From the NCBI GenBank assembly GCA_017450485.1, contig JAFSTN010000003.1:1-64000 (forward strand): 64,000 bases of DNA. Direction: 5' to 3'. How positions within the stretch are numbered: the stretch's first letter is position 1; each line of letters starts with the position of its first letter. The notes under the pieces were generated by a model. That model saw nothing but the letters and a program-made list of their open reading frames with translations, made no database searches and had not been told where the DNA came from. Below are positions 50,253 to 57,816 of this stretch, piece after piece. A program made the position numbers and the translations under genes. Source of the DNA: Lachnospiraceae bacterium. Lineage in GTDB: Bacteria > Bacillota > Clostridia > Lachnospirales > Lachnospiraceae.

Positions 50253-50576
50253 TTATACCATTAGAGATTTCACCGCCAGATATTGTGGTGTTCTATAAGA
50301 AATGTAATAGGATACAAAATACTCGACAGCGTTCTCGGGGAAGAATTCTTTCATCTCTCCGTAGAGCTGGCCGGCGAGAGTCTTGTTGTGAGATATGATC
50401 AGGGTGGGCTTGTTAAGTGCCTGAATGACATTCGCCATCGTGAAAGTCTTACCCGAACCGGTCACGCCAAGCAGGGTCTCAAACTGGTTGCCCGCTTTGA
50501 AACCCTCTACGAGTTCTTTTATGGCCTGCGGCTGATCGCCGGTAGGCTTATATTCCGAGTGAAGTTTGAATTCCAT
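50253..50576 (-). pseudogene. 5' fragment of a second uvrB copy
   Basis: A 107-residue frame whose residues 1-91 match the N-terminus of the full UvrB at 46159 in all but three positions, including Walker A. After the motif VSYY the sequence diverges ([16 protein letters not shown]) and stops. At DNA level 50313-50576 and 47881-48144 align without gaps with about 27 differences in 264 bases, nearly all silent. It cannot be a functional UvrB because the helicase and UVR domains are missing. It keeps its own promoter and leader frame upstream, so it may be the original start of the gene. Confidence 0.9.
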
Positions 50577-50588
50577 TTACAGACAGTC

Positions 50589-50642
50589 TTAATAGAATTC
50601 CTGGACGCCCTTAATTATCTTGATGTTATCCTTATTATCCAT
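50589..50642 (-). CDS. 17-codon leader frame before the uvrB fragment
   Basis: ATG at 50642 follows an excellent AGGAGGG ribosome site and a promoter, and reads MDNKDNIKIIKGVQEFY before TAA. The uvrB fragment begins 12 bases later with no ribosome site of its own, so it may have been translated by re-initiation. The phrase IKIIKGV faintly recalls UvrA starts (IKIRGA), but it is too short to claim homology. Confidence 0.45.
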   Translation of the reverse strand: MDNKDNIKIIKGVQEFY

Positions 50643-50684
50643 ATTCACCCTCCTAAAAAATTCAACCGGTGTCCTTATAATATA

Positions 50685-50713
50685 GTTATACGCGCATCAG
50701 TACATATTCTCAA
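50685..50713 (-). promoter_or_regulatory. promoter upstream of the uvrB fragment
   Basis: On the minus strand TTGAGA (50708-50713) and TATAAC (50685-50690) are 17 bases apart, directly after the stop of the radical SAM gene. It would transcribe the leader frame and the truncated uvrB. Confidence 0.6.
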
Positions 50714-51586
50714 TCAGAACAGACTCAGCTGAGTGTATTTCTCCGGCAGTTCATTCATGAAGCGGAAGCATTCCTCCGGAGTTGACATGATGCCGTTTCC
50801 CTTACATATCTTTTTGAATATAGCCGTCAGGTTCCGGGCATTGGGGCTTGGCAGTTCATAGGCATTCCCATAGTTTTTGATGTAGCGGGACTTCAATCCC
50901 GGAAAATGTTTATCAAGTGCCGCGTAGTAGTATTCCCTGTCGCCTTCCCTGAGCGTCAGCCCCATGCCGAAATCTATGATCCCTTTTACACCGACATGTG
51001 CACACTCGTTCAATATCGACGTAATGTTTTCTTCCGTATCATTAATGAATGGCAGAATCGGTGTGATCCATACGATCGTCGGAATGTTTCTCTTCTGCAT
51101 CTCTTCGAGTACTTCTATGCGGCGCTTCGTATTGCAGACATTCGGTTCCAGTATTCCGCACAGGTCATCATCGTATGTCGTAAGTGTGATCTGTACTACG
51201 CTTTTAGCCGACCGGTTTATCTCATCCAGCAGGTCGATATCCCTCAGGATAAGGTCGGACTTTGTCTGTATCGCGACACCGAATTCATATTGCCGGATGA
51301 TCTCAAGGCACTTCCTTGTCAGGCACAAATCCTTTTCGATATGCATATACGGATCCGACATCGCACCGGTCCCTATCATGCACCTTTTTCTTTTGGACTT
51401 CAATGCCTGTTCCAGGAGCTCAGGTGCATTCTGCTTCACCTCGATATCTTCAAAGGGGTGCGTGAACTGATAACAGCGGCTTCTGCTGTCACAGTAGATA
51501 CATCCGTGACTGCAGCCGCGATATATGTTCATGCCGTGACGCCCGCCGTTTGCTGTCAGTATTCCTTTAGCATTTACATAGTGCAT
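50714..51586 (-). CDS. SPL-type radical SAM protein
   Basis: This 290-residue radical SAM protein has the cluster motif in YRGCSHGCIYCDSRSRCY (three cysteines, about 23-40), preceded by ILTANGGRHGMN. It has the family's later segments GTGAMSDPYMHIEKDLCLTR, VAIQTKSDLILRDIDLL, and TLTTYDDDLCGILEPN. These match the group related to spore photoproduct lyase and annotated as SPL-family radical SAM. True photoproduct lyase activity is not implied. Proximity to uvrB may be chance. The start has an AGGTGG ribosome site. Confidence 0.85.
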   Translation of the reverse strand: MHYVNAKGILTANGGRHGMNIYRGCSHGCIYCDSRSRCYQFTHPFEDIEVKQNAPELLEQALKSKRKRCMIGTGAMSDPYMHIEKDLCLTRKCLEIIRQYEFGVAIQTKSDLILRDIDLLDEINRSAKSVVQITLTTYDDDLCGILEPNVCNTKRRIEVLEEMQKRNIPTIVWITPILPFINDTEENITSILNECAHVGVKGIIDFGMGLTLREGDREYYYAALDKHFPGLKSRYIKNYGNAYELPSPNARNLTAIFKKICKGNGIMSTPEECFRFMNELPEKYTQLSLF

Positions 51587-51604
51587 CGTACCACCTGATG
51601 ATCC

Positions 51605-51895
51605 CTACAGGGTTTCAAACGCCATCTCATACATATCGGTATGCTCATGCATCATCCCATACCAGTATACTTCCGACTCCATCATTTTCTCTTCATAGCT
51701 TAAGACCTTCATCCCTTCGGGAGGCGTGATCTTCAGTGCATAATGTATTCCGTCGTCACATATGACTTCATATGCCGCATTGAACTCTCCGTTTCCAAGC
51801 GGTGCGGTGCCTGTGACCGTGCCTATTCCATGATGTTGAAAAGGTGCCTTTATCTCTTCTGTAGTTGCTTCATATTTTGTTTTACTCTCGATCAT
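51605..51895 (-). pseudogene. N-terminal fragment of an aminoglycoside-phosphotransferase-like kinase
   Basis: The 96-residue frame from the ATG at 51895 reads like the N-lobe of an APH/choline-kinase-like protein: GTVTGTAPLGNGEFNAAYEV (glycine-rich loop), YALKITPPEG (the ATP-binding Lys) and SYEEKMMESEVYWYGMMHEHT (the helix with the conserved Glu). It ends in YEMAFETL and lacks the catalytic loop and the whole C-lobe, so it should be inactive. A complete family member would be about 300 residues. The start overlaps the end of the upstream gene by 14 bases. Confidence 0.6.
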
Positions 51896-52616
51896 GTATC
51901 CTCTCAGCCCTCCTCTCAATACACGCTATCGCATCGTCTATGCTTCTTTCGAACGGAACCCATTCCACCGGATCATCGGATACGGGTTCATTTGCTCGGC
52001 CGTCTTCACATTCCGAATCATACTCACGGAATACCTGCAGAGAAACTGCATCCATATTATCATTGATCCACTTAAACATCTGCGGAAAGTCTTTTTCGGC
52101 GCGCCTGTAGTATAAGTCGGGCATATCATTATCTCTGCCCGGGTTGCCCTTCCCGTCTCCGGATCTGCAATATGCAAATCCCGCGGGCGCAGGCATCAGA
52201 TTGGCCAGGCTATAGTGATAATCTGCCAGTTTATCCAGCTTGTGTCTTATCTCTTCGTATCCTTCAAAAATATCGTCCAGATACTCCAGCACATATTCCT
52301 CGTTATCCCAATGCTCACGTGACATACCCCGTAGTATTCTGCTTATATACGCCCAGCTGTTAAAGATCACACTTATCCCGCCGGTTTCAAATACATCGAT
52401 ACCATAAAGGTCGCCGATATACTCTGCAGCCTTCGATCTACCGACATACTTATGCTCATCCTCATCATATCTCTGCCAGATGCTCTCCGGTGGCATTTTG
52501 ATCTCACTCAGGCGGTACTCAAGAAGCCCTTCGATCCCGCTTTTTCTGATATGCGGGCTATCGGGCATCAGTTCATTTCTCCTGCATGTCAGCAAGTCCT
52601 CTATACTGTTTATCAC
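51882..52616 (-). CDS. unknown protein with an NLMPAP core motif
   Basis: I do not recognise a named family with certainty. I use the GTG at 52616 because GGGGG lies eight bases upstream; the in-frame GTG at 52625 would be too close to it. The 244-residue protein is soluble, acidic and Trp/Tyr-rich, with ADYHYSLANLMPAPAGF around 134-150. The gene at 57817 has a similar motif (YYWTGNMMPVPENP), so both may belong to one family, possibly DUF6994. It follows the phosphoesterase gene with no gap to speak of, so the two are co-expressed. Confidence 0.65.
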   Translation of the reverse strand: MINSIEDLLTCRRNELMPDSPHIRKSGIEGLLEYRLSEIKMPPESIWQRYDEDEHKYVGRSKAAEYIGDLYGIDVFETGGISVIFNSWAYISRILRGMSREHWDNEEYVLEYLDDIFEGYEEIRHKLDKLADYHYSLANLMPAPAGFAYCRSGDGKGNPGRDNDMPDLYYRRAEKDFPQMFKWINDNMDAVSLQVFREYDSECEDGRANEPVSDDPVEWVPFERSIDDAIACIERRAERIHDRE

Positions 52617-52621
52617 GATGA

Positions 52622-53314
52622 TCACCCCCTGATAACTACGATCTCGTCATACATCGCATAGAACGTGTCCTCGATCACTTCATCCTCATGGAAATGACCG
52701 AAGAACCAGCTCTCATAATCAGCTTCGTCAGCTATCTGCTGAAGGTATCTGCGCAGTTCGATCTCGTCATCCGACATTTCGCCGAAGCCCATCGCGGCTG
52801 CAACTTCGCGCGGTGCTGTATGAGTGATGATGAAGTCGACCTCATAGTCATTTTTCTCCAGATTATCGAGCCCCTCCTCGTATTCCTCGCGTGACGGGAT
52901 CTCCTCCGGAAACCAATCGAAGCCCTCGATCCTGGCATATCTGTCTATGCTGTATGCACCGCCGAATGTGAAGAACTTCGTGCCATTAATAACAAAAACC
53001 TGACCGCGCATCAGGTGGATGATGTTCGGCTCGATGACATGAACCTTACCGCCCATCCATTCGTCCACCGGATAGTCGTTCAACTTCTGATGATGCTCGT
53101 GATTGCCATCGATAAACAGCACTGTGACCGGAAGTTCCCGGAATATGCGGCGCACTTCTTTCTCCGTATCGGGGGCGAAACCGCACACACCGACATCACC
53201 GCATATGATCAGATAATCATCCTCGCCGAATTCATCCTCATGATCGTTAAAGAACTGCACGACTTTGCCTATGTCGAGAGTTCCATGCGTATCGCCTGTG
53301 ATGATAAATGCCAT
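52622..53314 (-). CDS. calcineurin-like metallophosphoesterase
   Basis: This 230-residue protein has the two-metal phosphoesterase motifs in order: ITGDTHGTLD (about 5-14), IICGDVGVCGF (36-46), LFIDGNHEHHQKL (66-78), FIITHTAPREV (about 160-170) and FFGHFHEDE (about 202-210). All metal ligands appear present. The substrate, a phosphomonoester, diester or nucleic acid, cannot be read off. It lies between two genes of unknown function in the same direction, and is one of two phosphoesterases in the island. Confidence 0.88.
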   Translation of the reverse strand: MAFIITGDTHGTLDIGKVVQFFNDHEDEFGEDDYLIICGDVGVCGFAPDTEKEVRRIFRELPVTVLFIDGNHEHHQKLNDYPVDEWMGGKVHVIEPNIIHLMRGQVFVINGTKFFTFGGAYSIDRYARIEGFDWFPEEIPSREEYEEGLDNLEKNDYEVDFIITHTAPREVAAAMGFGEMSDDEIELRRYLQQIADEADYESWFFGHFHEDEVIEDTFYAMYDEIVVIRG

Positions 53315-53354
53315 ATCTGCACCTCCTCTTTAATCGTACAAAACAAGTCCGCAC

Positions 53355-54845
53355 TCACGCAAGCTTCATATAATTCCGGGCCAAAAGAGCCTCAGCCGGA
53401 TCGCTGCATTCATACAGGACATCCGTGATAATTCTCGTCTTATAAATGCTTCCGGTATCGCATTGGATCAACGTCAGATCGATCCATTCTTTCCTGCTCC
53501 ACGGGAGTTCGATCCCCATGGAATCCACACCGTAATCCGTCTCACCATGACCGAGCGTTGCCTCCCTAGCCACATACAGTCTGTATTTCCCGCGTGAGTT
53601 TTTGTCCGGATTGATCCATAATTGAACTCCTTCCCGACTGTTAAACCTTTTATACAGTTTCCACAGGACGTCTGAGGTTATCCCTTCCGGTCTCGTCGGA
53701 GAACTTTCGTCTTCCACCGGCACCTTGACTTTCTTACTGCGGTTAAGGAGCAGTTTGTGAGCACTCTTAATATGAAGGATCGCATTCACCTCACATGCAT
53801 CATTCATCTTCCCATCCATTTTGTATTTGAACCCATATGGGATCATTCCATCTTTACCATACCATTTGCATAGTTTCCGGATACATCTGTCGATCGTGTC
53901 ACTCTGCTCTGTCGGAATATCGCTCACGATATCAAACTCGACGGAAATGATGCTATCCTCTGATTCATTTTCCATGACACCGCGAAATGCCCTTTCAACA
54001 GCCACCGGGATTTTGCTCGAACCCACGGCGGAAGCAGTGTATGAAACCGTTCCCGGTTCCCCGGAGCCGAAACCTTGTCTCCGGGCCGGGTCCTCAAGCA
54101 GTTCACGGCGGATCTCCAGGAAGCTGATCATATACTCCAGTGCTTCCGCTATCTCGTCCGCCCTATCCGGCCATACAGGTTCATAAGGATCCTGCTCCGC
54201 GAGAAGCGGGAGTATATTTTCACGGTTGACTGCTCCCAGTTCAAATCCGGGTTCCAGATGTTCACGATAGATCCAGTCTCTCACCCGGTCCTCATCGACC
54301 TCACCGTCCTCTCCGAGGAAAAATCTGCCGAGGCTGTCTTTGTCATACAGATGCGCGAGCGTTGAAGGCACTTCATCACAGAGCCATACGGCCTTGCCGC
54401 GAATGAAACTTTTGTATCTGGCAGGATTCATCTCCCTGCATGGAAGCAGGATGAAATTGCAACGCAGTTCGGCCAACTCCAGAAATCTGTTCAGAAGCTG
54501 CACCAGTCTGTGCCCGGGGTTCAGATACAGTTCTCCGTCTTCTGCCAGGATCTTAAGATCGTGATACGGATCGTAGTCGTTTCTGCTTCTCTTATAGAAT
54601 CTGATCCCCAGATCAGCGTTTAAGCAGTCAGCTACCCACTTGATCGGAGTCCAGGCGCTCATCAGCGTGTCGGCTCGCAGATCACCGTCGAAATACATGC
54701 AGTCGAGGTCGTTGGCTTTGCGCCATTCATCCTCAGACTCGTACTCGTCTCTGTTATCCATGCCTTTCATCCAGTACAGACAGAAATTCCTCAGATGATC
54801 GCTGCTGTATTCGTTTCCAAGATACTCTTTCATCATGTTTTTCAT
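53355..54845 (-). CDS. large unknown protein of the accessory island
   Basis: This 496-residue soluble, acidic protein matches no family I can name. The first ~230 residues are rich in Trp and acidic residues: WMKGMDNRDEYESEDEW, DGDLRADTLMSAWTPIKWVADCLN, DEVPSTLAHLYDKDSLGRFF. The last ~200 residues form a beta-rich half (VNAILHIKSAHKLLLN, GVQLWINPDKN, WIDLTLIQCDTG). The two halves may be separate domains. There is no signal peptide or membrane segment. The start has AGAGG nine bases upstream. It is the first gene of the leftward chain to the phosphoesterase, and a conserved box lies upstream of it. Confidence 0.7.
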   Translation of the reverse strand: MKNMMKEYLGNEYSSDHLRNFCLYWMKGMDNRDEYESEDEWRKANDLDCMYFDGDLRADTLMSAWTPIKWVADCLNADLGIRFYKRSRNDYDPYHDLKILAEDGELYLNPGHRLVQLLNRFLELAELRCNFILLPCREMNPARYKSFIRGKAVWLCDEVPSTLAHLYDKDSLGRFFLGEDGEVDEDRVRDWIYREHLEPGFELGAVNRENILPLLAEQDPYEPVWPDRADEIAEALEYMISFLEIRRELLEDPARRQGFGSGEPGTVSYTASAVGSSKIPVAVERAFRGVMENESEDSIISVEFDIVSDIPTEQSDTIDRCIRKLCKWYGKDGMIPYGFKYKMDGKMNDACEVNAILHIKSAHKLLLNRSKKVKVPVEDESSPTRPEGITSDVLWKLYKRFNSREGVQLWINPDKNSRGKYRLYVAREATLGHGETDYGVDSMGIELPWSRKEWIDLTLIQCDTGSIYKTRIITDVLYECSDPAEALLARNYMKLA

Positions 54846-54882
54846 AAAAATTTACCTCTCATTCTACAGGTGCTGTTAATGT

Positions 54883-54921
54883 TTACATCTGTATTATGAG
54901 AGGCGTGATATTTAAGATGTT
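54883..54921 (-). promoter_or_regulatory. conserved promoter/operator-like box, copy A
   Basis: On the plus strand TTACATCTGTATTATG, 12 variable bases, then TTTAAGATGTT. The same two blocks with the same spacing occur at 57735-57773. Both copies precede minus-strand genes of unknown function by 20-40 bases. The ends contain an ACATCT/AGATGT inverted repeat. Confidence 0.6.
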
Positions 54922-54962
54922 GAGGATATACTACTTTTCCCCACAGGGGTTGAAATTATACG

Positions 54963-55001
54963 TCCATGGGTGTAGTATCTTTATACATCCACAGGTGTAG
55001 T
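54963..55001 (+). repeat. two direct repeats ahead of the toxin-antitoxin-like pair
   Basis: TCCATGGGTGTAGT (54963-54976) and TCCACAGGTGTAGT (54988-55001) are 25 bases apart, with a weaker related CCACAGGGGTTG at 54941-54952. They lie between the divergent genes and just before the DUF3990-like gene, where an autoregulating HTH protein would bind. Confidence 0.55.
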
Positions 55002-55022
55002 CTGGCATTCACGGATTTTTAT

Positions 55023-55688
55023 ATGATACTTTATCACGGATCGGAAAGAGAGATTAAGAAACCATATTATCGCGGCAGCCGTCCCCATAATGACTACGGT
55101 TATGGGTTTTATTGTACTCAATATCCTGACCTGGCACGAGAATGGGCTGTAAGTGATGACCACGAAGGTTTCATCAATTGCTACAATTTTGATGATACGG
55201 GATTATCTGTCCTTAACCTGAATACGTATCCCATTCTGACATGGTTATCTATTCTGCTCATCAACCGTACATTCGTTATAGAAACTCCTCTCGCTGCAGC
55301 TGCAAAGGAATACATTATCTCAGAGTTTGGAATCGATTATGAAAAGTACGATGTTATCAAGGGATACCGGGCTGACGACAGTTATTTCTCGTTCGCTCAG
55401 GACTTCATTAATAACACTATTTCTGTAGCCCAGCTCAATAATGCAATGCATCTGGGAGATCTCGGTGACCAGATGGTCCTAAAAAGCGAAAAAGCGTTCT
55501 CTAAGATCAGTTTTGATACAGCAGAACATGTTCCTTTCGAACCTTGGTTATCAAAGAAAAACGAACGTGATAAACGCGCAAGAGATGCTTATTTTGCGAT
55601 CGATAAAGATTCCTATGTGCCCGGAGGGATTTATGTAGTCAATATCATAGATGAAGGAATAAAAACACATGATCCACGCATACGATAA
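55023..55688 (+). CDS. DUF3990-like protein, putative ADP-ribosyltransferase-fold toxin
   Basis: I start at the ATG at 55023 (MILYHGSEREIKK), where family members begin; the longer frame has no ribosome site and adds unrelated residues. The 221-residue protein shows ILYHGS (about 2-7) and NDYGYGFYCTQYPDLAREWA (about 25-44). These resemble the two NAD-site strands of the ART-like DUF3990 family. DUF3990 genes commonly pair with small regulators in toxin-antitoxin-like loci. It overlaps the HTH gene by 20 bases. No ribosome site is clear. Plus-strand orientation and AT-richness set the pair apart from its neighbours. Confidence 0.75.
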   Translation: MILYHGSEREIKKPYYRGSRPHNDYGYGFYCTQYPDLAREWAVSDDHEGFINCYNFDDTGLSVLNLNTYPILTWLSILLINRTFVIETPLAAAAKEYIISEFGIDYEKYDVIKGYRADDSYFSFAQDFINNTISVAQLNNAMHLGDLGDQMVLKSEKAFSKISFDTAEHVPFEPWLSKKNERDKRARDAYFAIDKDSYVPGGIYVVNIIDEGIKTHDPRIR

Positions 55689-56301
55689 AAGCTACCTTTC
55701 AAAAACCCAGCGCGCCATGGGCGATATGCTTCACTTTGCTGCATATGATCTCAAATGGGACATATCAAAATTCTACAACGCATTTATCTCAACCGGTCTG
55801 GCACACTCCGTCGAGACAGGCACACCCGCATATACTGTCGGCAAATCCGGTTATGAATTGGCGTTCGAGGTTTACTATCGCCTGACCGGTTCTGAATGTG
55901 AAGTATCTCCGGTCTATGTGTTCGAAAAATCTCCGGAATACTTTGCCGGCTGGTCTGTTGCGTATTATTCATGGTATACAAACACGCCTTTTGAAAAGAT
56001 CAACCGGGTCACCCCTATAACGTCTATCATAGATATGTATAACCCTTATCATGAAATGGATATTACTCATTTTGTTGAAGTCATTGACGCGCGAATATCA
56101 GCATATAACAACGAGGCTCAATTAAAACGTCTGCGTAAATATGCTCAACTGACGCAAAAGATGTTAGCTGAAAGATCAGGTGTATCTCAACGCATGATCG
56201 AGCAATATGAACAGGGAAGAAAAGAGTTAAGACATGCATCAGCCGAAACCGCAGTCCGGCTGGCGAGCGTTCTTAACTGCTCCGTGAAAGATCTCCTTTA
56301 G
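55669..56301 (+). CDS. HTH-domain partner (putative antitoxin) of the DUF3990-like protein
   Basis: The 210-residue protein has an N-terminal domain of unknown family (about 1-145, with YDLKWDISKFYNAFISTGLA) and a C-terminal Xre-type helix-turn-helix (about 155-210). The HTH reads LRKYAQLTQKMLAERSGVS followed by QRMIEQYEQGRKEL and ASVLNCSVKDLL. The order toxin first, HTH second, with a 20-base overlap, is like RES-Xre and HipBA-type modules. The HTH could bind the direct repeats upstream of the toxin gene. It converges on the phosphatase gene at 56298, with the stop codons overlapping. Confidence 0.78.
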   Translation: MIHAYDKSYLSKTQRAMGDMLHFAAYDLKWDISKFYNAFISTGLAHSVETGTPAYTVGKSGYELAFEVYYRLTGSECEVSPVYVFEKSPEYFAGWSVAYYSWYTNTPFEKINRVTPITSIIDMYNPYHEMDITHFVEVIDARISAYNNEAQLKRLRKYAQLTQKMLAERSGVSQRMIEQYEQGRKELRHASAETAVRLASVLNCSVKDLL

Positions 56302-57014
56302 GAATTCTCTATGTAATACTCTTCTCCCGTATCGAGGCATATCGCGGCCAATCTTCCTCCCGGGATATAGGAACCGCAGTCGATCGCTATGTGGTTGTTG
56401 TTCCTGTAGATGTATCCCGGGTTCGGATTACCGGGGATCCCCTGTGTCGGGGTATGTCCGGTCACGACATATTTATCGGGATAGTATTCGATGTCATACT
56501 CCGCTCTGCTCCATACAAGATCGGCAAGTGAATAGTCTTCGATCTCTTTTCCGGGATAAAAGTTTCCGAGTCCTGCATGAACCAGAAGATAATCGCGACC
56601 CGCGACGGTGATCTCTTCGTAGATGTCAAAATCTCTTATGAAGTCGATCACATCCTGACGGGACCGCGCATCCAGCGCGCGGAACTCATCAAGAGTGGTC
56701 CGCCCGCCGTTATACTCGATCCATATGAGATCCCCCTCCAGCATATCCCGGTCAAGTCCCGCCAGGGATTCTTCCGTAACTTCCTGCATGAGAAACTTAA
56801 GACATTCGAGAGCCATCAGCTCGTGGTTGCCGACTATGCAGATTGCATTGGGCATTTCCATGAGTTTCCTAAGCGTCCTTATTGGATGAGGCCCTCTGTC
56901 CAGGACATCTCCCAGCACATAGAGGGTATCCTCATCCTTAAGCGAGATCTTCTCAAGCATCTTCATGAACAGGTCATATTGACCGTGAATATCGGAAATT
57001 ACGTAAGTTGCCAT
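56298..57014 (-). CDS. PPP-type phosphatase / diadenosine-polyphosphatase-like protein
   Basis: This 238-residue metallophosphoesterase of the PPP family shows VISDIHGQYDLF (about 5-16), VLGDVLDRGPHP (about 34-45), IVGNHELMALE (about 61-71), LLVHAGLGNF and VVTGHTPTQG (about 192-201). These five blocks match bacterial PrpA-like protein phosphatases and ApaH-like enzymes. Substrate preference is undetermined. It follows the 224-residue unknown gene by 11 bases and probably shares its promoter box. Confidence 0.9.
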   Translation of the reverse strand: MATYVISDIHGQYDLFMKMLEKISLKDEDTLYVLGDVLDRGPHPIRTLRKLMEMPNAICIVGNHELMALECLKFLMQEVTEESLAGLDRDMLEGDLIWIEYNGGRTTLDEFRALDARSRQDVIDFIRDFDIYEEITVAGRDYLLVHAGLGNFYPGKEIEDYSLADLVWSRAEYDIEYYPDKYVVTGHTPTQGIPGNPNPGYIYRNNNHIAIDCGSYIPGGRLAAICLDTGEEYYIENS

Positions 57015-57025
57015 ATATCTGCTCC

Positions 57026-57700
57026 CTATATATCCAGGTGGATCCAGTCGTATTCACACCCGATATTTTTAAATACCGACAGATCAAACGGGCCGCCTTC
57101 GGTCAGCTCACGGGCCATCACCGAAAGTTCGTGGCGATCAATAACCCTCGGCTCATCCAGAAGTTTTGTGAACCATTTCTCCATTTCCGACCACACTCCG
57201 CTCACACAATCGCTGAACCGGATGCTTCTTACTGCCTGGCCGCCGAGGACCGGCCTGCATGATTCATTAAGAAAATCAAACTGGTACTGTTCTCCCCAAT
57301 AGGGTCCCGTGCAGCGATCCATCATAGCATCTTCGCAGTACATGACTTCAGAGGTATAGTCCTCCTGACACCATTTGACGTCATCGCATCCTCTTCCGTT
57401 TCCCGGTTCAAAGATTATCCCCTCCTCCGCGAGGGTCTTTTGCAGAAACGCTACCGGCTTATCGGAGTAACCGCTTTCGAAATGAAGATCTATCTCCCGC
57501 ATGCTCTTATGATCCTCATAGAACAGGAGTTTAGACTTCTTGTTTGCATCGATGCTGTACTTATCATTGAGAAAAACTATTGTCTCCTCTGCACCTTCTT
57601 CCCATGGGTAAAGGTCGGGGATAAAGACTTCCATCCTTTTTTCCGCGTCGATAACAGGATAGAAACAAACGATGTGACCATAATTAAACTGTGTCTGCAT
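57026..57700 (-). CDS. unknown acidic protein of the accessory island
   Basis: I start at the ATG at 57700 (MQTQFNYGHIVCFYP) because GGAGG lies eight bases upstream; the ATG at 57715 has none. The 224-residue protein is soluble and rich in Asp, Glu, Trp and Cys (MRCTGPYWGEQYQFDF-like centre; CDDVKWCQEDYTSEVMYCED around 104-123). No known family or catalytic motif is visible. It is upstream of, and probably co-transcribed with, the PPP phosphatase gene, and conserved box copy B precedes it by 35 bases. Confidence 0.62.
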   Translation of the reverse strand: MQTQFNYGHIVCFYPVIDAEKRMEVFIPDLYPWEEGAEETIVFLNDKYSIDANKKSKLLFYEDHKSMREIDLHFESGYSDKPVAFLQKTLAEEGIIFEPGNGRGCDDVKWCQEDYTSEVMYCEDAMMDRCTGPYWGEQYQFDFLNESCRPVLGGQAVRSIRFSDCVSGVWSEMEKWFTKLLDEPRVIDRHELSVMARELTEGGPFDLSVFKNIGCEYDWIHLDI

Positions 57701-57734
57701 AATGAATGCCTCCATGATACAACTGTGTTTTGTG

Positions 57735-57773
57735 TTACATCTGTATTATGGAAGCTCGTATGTTTAAGATGTT
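57735..57773 (-). promoter_or_regulatory. conserved promoter/operator-like box, copy B
   Basis: TTACATCTGTATTATG (57735-57750), 12 variable bases, TTTAAGATGTT (57763-57773). Both blocks are identical to copy A at 54883. It precedes the unknown gene at 57026-57700. A partial relative (TATGGA, 6 bases, WATGTTTAA) sits at 60651-60671 with the same spacing. Confidence 0.6.
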
Positions 57774-57816
57774 AATGTTATGTTCCAACTGAGCCTATGG
57801 CTCCGTCTCCTGAGGG

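Noticed and set aside
48144..50576. Insertion sequence or integrase-carrying element between the uvrB copies
   Set aside because: There is no transposase, integrase or terminal inverted repeat; the only flanking repeat is uvrB coding sequence.
50714..51586. Spore photoproduct lyase splB
   Set aside because: The cluster motif and length differ from true SplB; it fits the wider SPL-type radical SAM group instead.
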